NCBI GenBank assembly: GCA_036873135.1
Contig: JAPTYO010000008.1
Coordinates: forward strand, 29,724,761 to 29,788,760
Direction of reading: 5' to 3'
Source: Clarkia xantiana subsp. parviflora
Lineage: Eukaryota; Streptophyta; Magnoliopsida; Myrtales; Onagraceae
DNA: 64,000 nucleotides
In this document: positions 11,849 to 23,357 of the stretch, in pieces
Layout of the letters: every line of letters begins with the position of its first letter
Numbering within the stretch: the first letter of the stretch is position 1
Notes under the pieces: generated by a model
Database searches by the model: none
What the model was told of the DNA's origin: nothing
Seen by the model: the letters and a program-made list of their open reading frames with translations, nothing else
Program-made: the position numbers and the translations under genes

Positions 11849-12452
11849 TGGTAGCCAATTAAACGGTGGCTGTGACCCGTACTTTATTTTCCGCCTCGAC
11901 GCGGGAGTATTTGTAGCCCTTCGGAGGGTGGCTGTGACCCTTTTCTCACCGTCTTCAATGTTGTGGGAGCTCTTTTGATTGTAGCCATTTGGTGGGTGGC
12001 TGTGGCCCTTTATTCCTCGTCTCTGATCCGGGAAACACTCTTTGTAAGTAACCATTTTGAGGGTGGTTGTGGCCCTTTCACTTAATATCCGCCATCGATG
12101 TTCCGGGATCGCTCTTTTGACTGAAGCCGTTTGAGGGACGACTGGACCCTTTGTTTTATTTTCCCGCCCTCATCGGTTTCGCGAGATCACTCTTTTTGTG
12201 TAGCCATTTGGAGGGTGGCTGTGGCCCTTTCACCTATTTCCCGCTTTTGATGTTGCAGGAGCGCTATTTATCTGTAGCCATTTGAAGGGTGGCTGTGGCC
12301 CTTTCTTTGTAGTCGTTTTAGGGACGACTGTGACCCTTTTTATCTGTAGTTGATTTAGGGACAACTGTGACCCTTTTATTTCTTCACTGCTCTCACAAAA
12401 TGAGCATTCCTTTTTATTTTTCTCGGTAGCCAATTAAAGGGCGGCTGTGACC
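11849..12452 (+). repeat. Array of ten hairpin units with compensatory stem changes
   Basis: Ten units of the form GTAGCCA-N(9-11)-TGGCTGTGACCCTTT, spaced 30-85 bp apart. The 5-bp arms vary but stay complementary: AGCCA/TGGCT (11852, 11982, 12202, 12276), AACCA/TGGTT (12050/12064), AGTCG/CGACT (12311/12325), AGTTG/CAACT (12348/12362). The units at 11914 and 12428 keep a 4-bp AGCC/GGCT stem, and the one at 12125 has one mismatch. Each is followed by a conserved GTGACCC or GTGGCCC tail. On the minus strand (the sense of the element) the units can be read as KGPQPPFKWLQ-like peptides, but frames are not continuous. Either a structural RNA/DNA repeat or the remains of a peptide repeat. Confidence 0.75.
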
Positions 12453-12469
12453 CTAAGAAAAAGTTCTTG

Positions 12470-13980
12470 CTTTTTTTCTTTCTCTCTTTTTTGCTTGCTT
12501 TTTTTTTTTTTTTTTTTTAAAAAACTTTTGCCTTTTTTGGTTTTTTTTTTTTTTTTTTTTGAAAATAAAGACTTAACGAAAATAATCAACAACAATTATG
12601 TACATGCCCCTAATGGCAAATCTGAAATTTCTAATTCAAAACATCTTCTAGAGAAGGACTCAGTTGATTGAGTCAAAATATGTCGATCGTGTCGATGCTC
12701 TGGATTGACCCTATGACCAATGGATGACATATGCAATGATTTCTAATCTCGGATTCTCAAGTGCCCAGCTATTGCTCAATCTCGTCTGGGAATGCCCCAC
12801 GGCTAGCACCTACCGGGTTAGGCTCGTCGCATGCAGGATGAATGGCCTGGCTGATGAACACACATGGATAATGTTGAGTTTGGCACAGTAGTCCGCAAAT
12901 GGTAAATGCATAGATATCGCCCGAGGCATCTGGGATAAATTTGACAGCTTGCGGCGAGCAAACGGCCGCGCACGAGATGTGCTCTTCAGAGGCTTTTATT
13001 TGGATGATTATCCGAGCTGCACAATGAGTAAGGAAAAAAAATCAAATTTCGGGGAGAAGATTGATCACGACTCTTCTTACCTGGATGCCTGACATCTTTA
13101 ATGGAAATTTGCTCCATATATGAATGGATATGTTGCATGTCCTGATTTTCCTGCTCCATCTAGAAAACACAACTCGTATATGAACACCTGCCGGAAAGTA
13201 AATGCCTCTGGAACTCTGATGGAAGGCACCAACAATAATGTTTTCTTTGCTTGACATCTCAAATGATCATTGATCGATACATTGAATCTTCTGGGGACCC
13301 TTGATGATCTTTGATCTCTTGATATTTTTCGTATTCGGACATGTCCTATCTCAATGTGAGATGCCCCCGGTTACCGTTGACTGCTTTAGACCTCGCCGTA
13401 AATAGATGTACGGCTCGGTTCGGGGACGCGTATGAGTTCCACACATGGTAGGTGGAATGGAAGTTCTTTGAAGCAGTCACGTTTCACTAGTTGCGACCTT
13501 GGTCGAAATAGTCATCTGATCTGTAAAAAGAGTAGGGGCACTCAAATCTCAAAGAAAAATCAAGTACAATTCATCGTACCTGAGTGTTGGATATCCCGAG
13601 TGCGCAATTTGTATTTCATGCAACTTGATGGCTGCACGTTCTTTTTTGTCACCCCATCTGGCCGACACAGCTCGTATGTGCAGGATACCTAACCAAGGGT
13701 ACCTGAAGAGTGAATGGAAAATCAGTGTAAAGAATATGAGAAATCATGCATGATTTTTTTTAAACTCTAATGTCATTCATTTCATAATTTTGATTACTTT
13801 TTTTAAAAAGGGAATCAAAATTTATGATCTAAGGTGTTTTGCATCATCATGGAGTTTACTGAGTTTGCTGAGTGCACCATCTGACTCGAACGCAGGACAA
13901 ATGCTCAAAAACAGAGTTTTTTTCAAAAATATTTTTTCGTCCTTTATTTAAACTCAAATAGTTGCACTCAACTGCACAGC
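12470..13980. other. Internal region of the LTR element without recognisable coding
   Basis: Contains two long T tracts (about 12500-12519 and 12541-12560) and mixed-composition sequence. No gag or pol motif is visible in either direction. Short open frames (for example 13432-13692) show no family resemblance. Confidence 0.5.
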
Positions 13981-15070
13981 TAGCTTATGCACAGGTTGAA
14001 ATGAAGATCTTGTCGAAAAAGTGTTATACACCTCGGATAAAAAATGAATGATCTTTGAGTTTTTTTAAATGCTCATGCATGCTCGAAAGTTAAAGTTCAA
14101 CTGTTAAGAAAGTTACAACTTACAACCAGTTTACCTGAATGATACATATATACAAATGAAAAATCCAGGTAAATCTTTTTATAAAAACAAATGCAAATGC
14201 AATGCATGTTTGGAATTAGAAGCTCAACAACTAAGAGAAGATTTACAATCTAAAAAAAAAATCGTTTTTCCTAAAACAATGCCTATGAGATGTACATGAG
14301 GTGAAAGTTGTACAGTTGAGAAAACTTACAAGTTACCTGAATTTTTTCGTTTTTTTTTTATGAGGGAAAAAAAAAAATCTATGCATCCTAGTTGCTCAAA
14401 ATAAAAAAAAAATAATCAAGTGAAAAGTTTTTTTTTTTGAAAAAAAAAATGCATATGAGATGCACAAAAAAAATAAATACAAGATGCAAACTTAAAAATG
14501 AAAGTTCTACAACTAAGAAAAATTACAAATTACCTGAAAGGTTTTTCCGAAAAATAATGCATATGATATGCACGTTTTTTGATTAAAAATTTCAGATAAA
14601 AGGTTTTTTTCAACAAAGAGCCCTAAAACTAAGAGAGCTTACGATTTCTCTAAAAAGTTTTTTTAAATTAATGCATACTGGATGCATTATTTAAAATAAA
14701 ACAATTTAGGTAAAAAGTTTTTGAAATGATGCATATGGACTGCACGTTCGAAATTAGAAGCTCTAATAGCTAAAGGGGAATTAAAATTTCCAAAAAGGTT
14801 TTTTTAAATGCGCGACGCGCTAACTAAAATCACAACTTACCTGAAGATTTTTTTTTTTAAGAAAAAAAATAATGCGTATGAAACGCCAGTTTGAAATAAA
14901 AAAAAGTTCAGGTAAGAGGTTTTTTTAAAAAAAACAATGCATACAAAATACATGTTTGAAAATAAAAAATTCTACAACTAAATGACTAACTACTTAGCTG
15001 AAAAAGTTTTTTTTTTTATTTTTTTTATTTTTTTTTATTTTTTAAATGCAATGAGATGAATGCATGAAAA
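13980..15070 (+). repeat. Degenerate A/T-rich tandem repeat
   Basis: About eight to ten imperfect units of roughly 100-130 bp, each with a variant of AATGCATATGAGATGCACG, then AAGTTCTACAACTAAGA, then TTACCTGAAAAGTTTTTT. A and T homopolymers within units vary in length. It lies between the primer-binding end of the element and its noncoding interior. Confidence 0.6.
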
Positions 15071-15532
15071 ATAAAAGCTATACAAACAGTCATAATAAAA
15101 TTTACAACAAAAAAAACAGATCATGTTAGGGGGGTAAAAAAAATGTGTGGCTTTGCTCTACAAGGTAGGTTCCACTGACAGGTTCCCGACAAGGTGGTTT
15201 CCTCACCCCATCATAGGGATCATAAGACCTTCACAAGCGAGTAGAGTTTTTCCGAGCCGTACCGGCGGCCCAGCCGCTCCGGTCGTACCGTAATAAACCT
15301 CCGGGGTTCCTAGTCGCCCTGGGTTTTAGGCGTTTTGGAGATTACACTAAAGTGGGTGTGTGCAAATTTAAATAATACATACACAACAAAGAAAAATAGT
15401 TAGTCATAATAAAAACCTAACTCCACACCTGAAATAAAAAAAAACAAGTTAGATCTGTGAAATAAAAATAAAAATTACAAAATTCTAACATGGCAAAAAG
15501 TGAACATACTGAGCCCGAACCCTCTAAATCAT

Positions 15533-15549
15533 CCCCAGCAGAGTCGCCA
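15533..15549 (-). other. Primer-binding-site-like sequence
   Basis: On the minus strand TGGCGACTCTGCTGGGG starts a few bases inside the LTR end. Plant Ogre/Tat elements carry a closely similar sequence at this place (tRNA-Arg type, from memory). It fixes the element as minus-oriented. Confidence 0.6.
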
Positions 15550-15552
15550 AAT

Positions 15553-17145
15553 TGTCAGACCTAAAATCTGACCTTCGGCGATATACGTTTTGAAAACGTG
15601 CAATTTTGAAAGAGTCGCCACTAGTTAATTATAAGGCTAACTAGAATTCTAAATTAGCTAAGCGAATAACGAATTAAACACCTAGCTATTAAATCGGTCT
15701 ACGACCAGAAATTCGAGTTTGGGGGTTCTGTTACGAATTAAATCACATGAAATTAATAACGTCATTTCAGTACTCAATTCATCTAATTTCCATGTTTCTC
15801 AGGAACAATTAATAGATAATAACTTTATGTAAATCAGTATGCAACTAATTAAAGTGAAAACTAACATATTATTCTATGTAAGGATTAATAAATGTAGTAT
15901 CATAGTTAATAAAAAAAAAGAAATAAATAATAATAAATAAATAAGGAAATTGGTTCACAAGAGACAAAACATACCTGTTGATAATCTTCTTCAATTTTAC
16001 ACTCCACGGTCAACATAAGTTTTACACTCCACAGTCAACATAATAATAGTAATATTAATATGATAAAAATAAAATAAAAAAAGATAACGTGACCTTCCTC
16101 TCCTTCATCTCCTTCGTCCTGAAGCTCTGGTAGCAGACGGCATCATCCCGACTTCGGCTCGTTCTTCGGTGCGTGCTCCCTGGCTTGCCCACAACAGTTA
16201 TGCACGAACCAAGAGTCGTTCCCGGTTTAGGAACTTCGACCTTCCCGGAGAATAAATCCTGCCACGTTCCGCATCCCACCTGTCGCACGAGTTTCGCCGA
16301 TTTGTGCAATTCGCCGGAACTTCCAGGTTTAGGGTCCCATCGATGTTTAAATTGGGGACGATCTTCCATGGCTGAGCTAGACGTCTGGGCACCAACTGGT
16401 CGGAGTTGATGGTGGTTTGGAACGAGCCGAGGAAGTGGTGAGGACTGTCCGGTCACCGATGGAGAATCGTGAAGTCGATGATGAGCACAGGCGATGACTC
16501 CGGCTAAGGGGAGCGCAGGGCGGATCTCCGGAAATCAGCAGAAAACTCAGGTCGATCTGGGATCGGGAGTGGGCGAAGGCAGTCGTGCAGGTGCGGTCTG
16601 GTATCAGAGGGAAGGATGGATCGCGACTGGACGAACCGTGGTCGGAGTAGTGCTGGGTGTGCCGGCGGTGCGAGGACGGACCTCCAGTCCGGTGGGCAGG
16701 TGCGGGCGGAGCCCAGTCGGGGCAGCCGAAGGGCTGGGCAACCAGCAACGGCGTGAAAAAAAAACAAGAGAGAGAGGAGAGAGAGCAGAGGGGAGAGAGA
16801 GAGAAAAATATATTTTTTTACACGATTTTCGATAAAGTTTTTGTTATATTTTTTTGTGTTTTTCTGTCTGTATTACATATAAACATAGAGCACTATTTAT
16901 ACTAATCTAGGCCTAGTCTAATCTAAGTAGCAAATATTGCTGATTTATTTTTACTAATAAATGCTAAATATTCCGAAATTAATACTAAATATTCAACAAA
17001 TATTTCTGCAATAAATACAAATAACTATCCTAATTTAAACTGAGCCTATTTGGAAGCTTCGCGACTTGCCAAATTTAGACATTTCCTCATTTAGGTGCGC
17101 CACACGTCACACGAGTCGCGCGTGGTCCAAAATTAGGTGTTTACA
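15553..17145 (-). repeat. 5' LTR (complete, 1593 bp) of the 10.3-17.1 kb element
   Basis: Starts TGTCAG and ends TTTACA on the plus strand. A minus-strand TATAAATA lies at 16894-16901. A GA-rich tract (about 16767-16806) follows downstream in the transcribed direction. A 133-codon open frame (16456-16055, -) is shared with the other LTR and has no recognisable domain. Confidence 0.85.
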
Positions 17146-17150
17146 CTTAT

Positions 17151-17480
17151 TCTAATGTATATGAATGCAATTATGTTAATTAATTTAAAAAATTATATCT
17201 ATCGTGATATCCTATCAATGATATGAATTACAATGCGACTATCATTTTCATGTGTATGCTCTAGTGTAAAAATCAATAAGTAAGACCAGCAATGGCAATG
17301 CTGTAATTAATTTGCATGAAAAACCCTATTGCATACTTATAAAAGGGAAATAAGATGTCACCATTCTAGGTCACCAATATCATCAATTTTACTAATAGTT
17401 AGAAGATCATACATTTGTATTTCTTAACCACCAAGAAACCATTTTCCTTGATTTTGGAAACTTGAAACAACCATGGTTTG
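17151..17480. other. AT-rich spacer
   Basis: No gene or repeat boundary is recognised between the LTR element and the GC-rich block that follows. Confidence 0.5.
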
Positions 17481-18815
17481 ATGGTGGTTTGGTTCGAGAT
17501 GGCCCGATTCTGGCCGGTTTAGGTTCAGGGTCGAACCAGGTGTCCACAGCGGAGCTCCGACGCGGCGGTGGTTAGGGTTTCACGGCGGCTGATTACGGGG
17601 TGGCCAAATCGTGGCGTTTCCGGCGGAATTTTGTCGCGGGGTGGCCGGGAATCGACGGAGGACCTCAAGGGCGGCCTGTTGGTGGTCGTGGCAGCCCTGA
17701 TCCGTGGCCAATCGAGCTCCGGCGAAGGGTTTTTCGCGGCGGAGGGCGAAGCCAAATTCAGCCGGAGGAGGGCTCCTTTCGTGGCGGGGCTTCTGCGACT
17801 GGGATCACGTCGTCAAGGTGATTCCGGCGACCTATCATTCGACCGGTGAGGCCGACGCGCGACGGCGGCGGCGGTGGCGACGGCGTGAATTGCGTGGCCA
17901 AAATCAGCCACATGAGGCGTTTTTTCCCAGCGACGTTAGTGCGACTGGAGTCTCGACGGTGAGGCTACTCCGGCGAGGCGGGTCTCGTCCGGTGGTGACA
18001 ACCTTCCATGGCGGCGACGACGGCGGCGACGGTGGCTGCGGTGCTTTCCGGCGAGGGATGGTTTTTCTCTTTTGAACCGGTCTGGTTCTGCTGAGCCGGT
18101 TTTAGGATCGAACCGGCTTGTTTTCAGGTCCAATTTCTAACCCCTTTTATCTATTTTCAACCATAATTTGAACAAACAATTGCAATATATTGTTATGTAG
18201 AAGTAAAATGATTGTATGTAATCGGAAAGAGGTTACCTCAACTCCGATTTTTGAAATATTTCTGATTTTTCGAAAATTTGTAACTTTTCCGAGTAGGAAT
18301 GTCGTTGCACCCATTCGGTTTATAATCATGTTGATCATATAGTCGGGACCTGTACTCATTGGAAAAAATGTTATGTGAAAATTTGTCCCCGAAGTGGACT
18401 AGTTAATACCTTAAATGCGAGGTGTTGGGTCTCGCGTTGACGGCGTTGTGTGCCATGCTTGCATTGTTGCCATATCCTCCTAGAATTGGCATAGGGGGTT
18501 ACCCTTGATGAGTTGTTGTGTATCATTTTGTTGGACATGGTGTGTTTCCTCACATGTCTGCTATGTATCATATTGAAAGATGTAAGGTTGCCCCCCTAGG
18601 GTAGGCGGAGTGGTTATCACATGGTGTATGGAGTGTCAGTCCCTATATCAGGCGTTGCTTCCACCTAGTAGGTGTAGTATCCGCTACTGGTGTTTGATCT
18701 CTTCGCGTACACTACACTACTACTCTTTTGTTGTTATGCTGCCCCCGAGGTGACATTGTCACCCTTTTCATTGCATTTGCTGCCCTCATAGTAGACTTTT
18801 TTTTATTTACCTTTG
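17480..18815. other. GC-rich block and leader before the antisense-type gene, probable retrotransposon LTR or UTR
   Basis: 17490-18080 is markedly GC-rich (GGCGGCGG, CGACGGCGG motifs) in an AT-rich neighbourhood and keeps several overlapping open frames by composition alone; no domain is recognised. Similar GC-rich blocks occur in the LTR at 15.5-17.1 kb and at 55.7-56.0 kb. 18140-18815 contains four variants of a CCCCCGAAGT motif (near 18388, 18590, 18742, 18870), resembling the complement of the polypurine tract next to the LTRs at 28.0 and 45.6 kb. By analogy with those loci this should be the 3' LTR side of a minus-oriented Tat element, but I cannot fix LTR ends. Confidence 0.4.
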
Positions 18816-18819
18816 TAGG

Positions 18820-21519
18820 GTGTCTACCCTTAGTTATGCCACACCTTCTATAGTGAGTTCGATGAGTTACCCCCGAAGTAGGGGTAATAGCCGCTCAATA
18901 CTTTTATTAATTCATTTTCTTCCCTATTGTAGGCTATTCGCTCTACTTGAGTCTCTGAGGCGTCGTCTCCATAGCGGACGTTGGATTGCCCTTACGCCGA
19001 CTGGAGTCACTCTCGCCATCATGCGTAAGTGTTCTTCTCGCAAAGGTTCTCTCCTACTCGTTATCTAGTTTCCGAGTCGAGTGAGGATTGAGATTGTTCT
19101 CATGAGACTGTATCCGTGTCGGGGTTGGTACCTATTACCGAATCTGAGTTGAACATGTCCGTTGAGTATGTTCCCTCTGATCATGAGTCTCACGAACACT
19201 CTTCTTCTGTTGCGGTTTCAGCCCGCGTGTCTTCTTCCGAGGAGGGTAGTCCCGAAGAAATCTATGAATATGTCTCTGAGGTGGATCATCATGGAAGGAA
19301 ATTCATTACAAAAACTTATGCTAAAGGATTATATGACTATCCTTCGTCTAGCTGGCTTGTCTGATTCTGATCGCGTTGTGTATCCATTCGAGCAATACTC
19401 GAAGTCTAAGCTTAAGAGTATTGCTCTCCCTCCGCCTGGGATGTCGACATTGTACACCATCCAGGTGCGTAGCGGACTGCGCTTTCTGTATTGCCCGGAT
19501 CTCTTAGAGCTTTGTGAGTACTATGGGGTGTCTCCCCTTGACCTCGCACCTCATGCCATCAGGTGTTGGGTTCGGTTCCGCATTTTATGTCATCAAGCTA
19601 CTCCCTTGATGTATTCAGGTGCTTCTACCGCATTCAGTTTAAAGAACAGGCCGGGGCGTACACCATGGTAGTACGATATCCTAATTTTTCCAAGAAGGAG
19701 GGTGAGTATGTCTGGAATATTGATTTCCGCTTCGTTACCTCCGTTGACCATTCCCGGAACCAGTGGAAGAATCGTTATATTTTCATCAATGATTGCCAGG
19801 TTACTTGGCCTATTCACATTAGTGGTATCAATGATGGTATTCCTCTCTCATCCAGTCTGTCGTCTTCGGAGCGAGCGACTATCAGAGCTATCCATGTTGC
19901 CCATCAGTCCCGAAGCTTTGCGCCTATAGTGTCGTATGCTGATGATGATCTTCGCCAAGCAGGCATATTAATTGACACTCCTTTGGTACGCTTGCTAATT
20001 TTTCTCATTTTTATATCTTCATGTTTCCTTGTTGTAGGTTTGTTTGCTGACGTGAAATCACCGTCACAGGTGGAACGTTCGTCTTAAGGTGGTACTGGGA
20101 GTGTTAGGCGGTTTCCTTCTTCCTCTATTGCTCCGAAGCCGTCGAAGGTTTCTAAGTTATCCAATGCGGCAGGTATGTCTGTTCATGTATGATTATCATA
20201 GTTGCTACTATTATTGCCATGGTTGTTCATGCTGGTTTCTTCTTATTTTTCAGGTCATGATGACATCTCTGTCCCTGTTGACGGAGGTTCCAGTTTCTCC
20301 TCTAGTCGAAATAGGAAAGTGATGATCTGGAAAATCCTGTTCCCACACCTTCCCGTGAAAAAGGGAAAGTTGTGGTTGATACTACTCTTGTCGACCCTTC
20401 GCATATTGCGCCTGTTGAGACTGTACCCGTCGACCCTTTGTCCTCGGCTGGTCAGCAGGGCGATGTATATGCTCTTATTCAAGAGATTGCTTCCTATGAT
20501 GATGGCTTGTCCAACCTTTCTGGTCTTGGTCCGAAGACACAACTTCAAGGTATGTATTCTTTTTCGTTGATTTCCTATATTGATGCTATATGTTTATTGC
20601 TTGTTCAAATTCAGCTCGCACTCGTCACCCTATGCTGTCCCGAGAAGATCTGGTCCGACCTCTTGATGGCGATATTATGGGCTTCGAGTGGATACCATTT
20701 GCTTCTATGAACAACTATCACTTTGATAAGTGGTCATCCCTTTCGGCCCCTGAAGTTGGTGTACGCGTGTTGAATGTCGCGGTACCTCCAGGTGACCGTA
20801 GGGCCTTGCCTGACACCTCTAGGTCTGGCTTTGAGTTTGTTCACGATGCCATGTCTCGCTATGCCCCGTAAGTATGCTTCCTTCACTTAATTTTTGTCAT
20901 TATATTCTTTTGTCTAACTCTTGTGAATCTTGTATAGGTCATCTCCGACATGGTCACTATGGGATCTTTCATAATCCAGCCGACCGAGCAGGTTGATGCC
21001 CTGAAGTCTAATGTGAAGGAGCTTGAGGAGACTGTAGGTATCATGAAGAAGAGAGCTTCTACCTTTGACTCATCCGAGCTTGTTTACCAAAAGCGCCTTG
21101 CATCCTTTGAAGCCGACATTGGTAGACTTCGGAAGGAGAAGGAAGAAGAGGCGGCTGCTGCGCGTGAGCAACTGGCTCAGGCCCTCTTGAAAAATACTGA
21201 GGAGGCGACCACTCAAGGAGTTGCTCAGTATAAGGTGTCTCCTGAATTCGAGGCAAATGCCAAAGCGAAGTGCCATGACATCCTTACAGCCTATGGTGAG
21301 GATCTTTCTGTGAAGATATATGGGGTCGACCCTTCCTTTGATTTCAGCAGGCTCGGAGACTCTGCGGGGTTTGCTTCTACACATATATCAGCATTATTTG
21401 GCGAGGACTCTGCCCCTGTTGATGAGGAGAATCTTGTTTCCCCTGCGACGCTTTCTGACAGTGCTTTAGAGGTTATACTGTTTGGGGATGACAGCGACGA
21501 TGGCACTATCGCTCCCTGA
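18820..21519 (+). pseudogene. Retrotransposon-borne extra gene, PF04195-like plant transposon protein with coiled-coil C terminus (copy 1)
   Basis: A multi-exon gene. The N-terminal part (about 19100-19990) contains LRFLYCPDLLELCEYYG and FRCFYRIQFKEQ, the pattern of the plant putative gypsy-type transposon family (PF04195, Transposase_28). Introns with GT-AG ends are visible (about 19986-20039, 20171-20251, 20549-20613, 20868-20937). The last exon (20938-21519) encodes a charged heptad-rich coiled coil (about 20990-21250) and an acidic tail. A frameshift near 19600 separates PDLLELCEYYG from FRCFYR, so this copy is probably dead. Related copies are at 25.4-27.5 kb (-) and 46.2-48.4 kb (+). 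Known: such extra genes, often antisense, occur in Tat-lineage elements; their function is unknown. A copia LTR fragment begins 16 bp after the stop. Confidence 0.65.
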
Positions 21520-21534
21520 TTGAGGAGCTACTAT

Positions 21535-21950
21535 TATTAGCATATGGTGACGTGGCGCCGTAACTGGTAGCCCGTTAATATATGTGGTTACCTAAGATAA
21601 TTAGGTAAGTGTCACATTAGGGCTAATTGGGCCAGACCCAATTCCCGTGTGACATGGGAGGCCCAAAATAGGGCCTCCCACCCACATAGCATAGTCGGCC
21701 GAAACCCTAATAGTAGGGATGAGGATTTTCTCCTCCTCCCACTATATAAGAAGGTCTTGGGGTCACTCCCAAAACACACCTTGATCACAACTCCTCCTAA
21801 GTTGTGATTTAAGAGAAATCATTTTCTCTCTACAAGCATATTTTGGCCGGCCCCTTAACACCACCATTGGTGTGCCAAATTGCTTCTGAGCATTCAGTCT
21901 GAGTGTCTGTCCCCATTGAAGAATCAATCAGAGGATTTGCTGTGGAGCTT
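21535..21950 (+). mobile_element. Truncated copia LTR fragment
   Basis: TATTAGCATATGGTGACGTG at 21535 matches the starts of the copia LTRs at 49646 and 53391 (TGTTAGCAT.TGGTGAC.TG). Similarity continues through CACTATATAAGAAGG (the TATA region) and GAAGAATCAATCAGAGG, then stops near 21950, where gypsy RT sequence begins in the opposite orientation. Confidence 0.75.
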
Positions 21951-21961
21951 ATCGTATACAT

Positions 21962-23340
21962 ATGCTTCCATCTCTTTCCTATCATGTCTCAGAAGAGCTT
22001 GTTTACCACGCGCTGGTAAGTAGCTCCTGCATTTATGAGTCCAAATGGCATGACTCTATAATGGTAGAAGTCACTATCAGCATAAAATGCTGTGTGTGGG
22101 GCATCTTCTGCATACATTTTGATTTGATTTGTACCCTGAGTATGCGTCCATGAAACTCGTCAACTCATGACCTAATGTTGTGTCGACCAATTGGTCTATT
22201 CTGGGTAGAGGAAACGAGTCTTTTAGGCATGCCTTGTTAAGATATCGGTAATCTATGCACATTTTCCAGTTTCCGCTTGCCTTTCTTACCAATACTGGTT
22301 TGCGACCCATGTTTGGAATATGATTTCCTTGACGAAGTTTGCTTTTAGCAACTTTTCCACCTCCTCTTGGATGGCAATCTTTTTACTACCACCCATTGTT
22401 CTTATTTTTTGTGTTATTGGACGCTTTGCTGGGTCTATGTTAAGCTTGTGGGATATTACTTCCTCTGCTATTCCTGGCATGTCACTTGGTGACCATGCGG
22501 ATAGCTCTTTGTATTATCTCAGAAGTGATGTTATTTTTGCATCTTCTTCCTCTGTTAATGAGACCCCAACTTTCACCTTCCTTCATGGTTCTTCAATTAA
22601 GACTTCTTTCAGATCCTCCATAGGGTCGGGTCTACCATGCTCTTCTCTTGGATCTTCGTCTATTGAAAAGACCTCCTTTTCAACTTTGCCTTTTTTCATG
22701 AGTGCTATTCCGCCACATTTCCTAGCGACCTTTTGGTTACCCTCGACTTCACCAATTCCTGCGCTAGTAGGGAACTTCAATTTTTGGTGTAGTGTTGATG
22801 GTACCATACCCCACTTGTTGATCGTGGTAACACCGAGGACTCAATTGTATTCATTCATGGTATCTACAACTAGGAAAGGAACTTCAATCTTCAATTGCTT
22901 CTGACCTGTTCCTAGTGTTACAGGTAGTATAATTGTTCCGATCGGGTAACTTGGTTTTGCTGAGAATCCTCTTAGCGGAGAGTATACTGGTTTTATGTCA
23001 CTTGGTCGTACACCTAGAATGTCGATCATTTTTTTGTTCAAGATGCTAGTTGAGCTTCCTCCATCCACCAGGATTCGGCCAATGTACATATCAGTGATTT
23101 TCATTGTTATGACTAGTGCATCACTGTGTGGGTGTGTCACGTGTTCCATATCCTGTCTTGAGAATCTGATTGTGTCTTCTTTTTTCTGCTCTTTGCCTTT
23201 GTTCTTGATTGTCTTATCTTCTAATTCAATCATGTAAGGTTCTCTTGCATTTGCCGACTCTCCGCCTGATCCAAATCTCCCCTGTATGACATATGTGTTT
23301 GCCATCTGCTTTGTGATAGTTAGGCTTGTTTGTTCAAAAC
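21962..23340 (-). pseudogene. Tat-lineage Ty3/gypsy pol remnant (protease and N-terminal RT)
   Basis: Read on the minus strand. A retropepsin-like region (about 23150-22840) has HPHSDALVITMKI followed by LVDGGSSTSIL, the Tat form of the D-S/T-G protease motif. Then come MPGIAEEVISHKLNIDP (about 22480) and RT blocks WKMCIDYRYLNKACLKDSFP, LTSFMDAYSGY and VMPFGLINAGATYQR. Known role: polyprotein maturation and reverse transcription. A small insertion after SGY shifts the frame near 22115, and the sequence ends before the catalytic YxDD block, so it cannot function. Only a few residues separate the primer-binding site at 23341-23357 from protease, so gag is missing. The downstream side abuts the copia LTR fragment. 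Confidence 0.85.
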
Positions 23341-23357
23341 CCACGGACAGCGCCAAG
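23341..23357 (-). other. Primer-binding site of the Tat element
   Basis: On the minus strand CTTGGCGCTGTCCGTGG directly follows the LTR end, the usual form of the Tat primer-binding region, and confirms minus orientation. Confidence 0.65.

Larger units (their letters stand above)
10300..17145 (-). mobile_element. Non-autonomous LTR retrotransposon with 5-bp target duplication
   Basis: The element runs from TGTCAGACC at 10300 to GGTGTTTACA at 17145 (TG...CA ends) and is flanked on both sides by CTTAT (10295-10299 and 17146-17150), the 5-bp target duplication expected of an LTR element. Orientation is minus: the full LTR has TATAAATA on the minus strand (16894-16901), and the primer-binding-like TGGCGACTCTGCTGGGG lies just inside it (15533-15549, minus). 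The internal 4.3 kb holds no recognisable gag, protease, RT or integrase in any frame, only a hairpin array (11.85-12.45 kb) and a degenerate A-rich repeat (about 14.0-15.1 kb). Over 981 bp the two LTRs differ at about 16 positions by eye, which suggests recent insertion. Likely mobilised in trans by a Tat-lineage partner (inference). Confidence 0.88.

Noticed and set aside
17568..18075. Overlapping GC-rich open frames on both strands
   Set aside because: They stay open because of GC-rich composition (CGG/GGC runs); no domain, and similar blocks occur in LTRs nearby.
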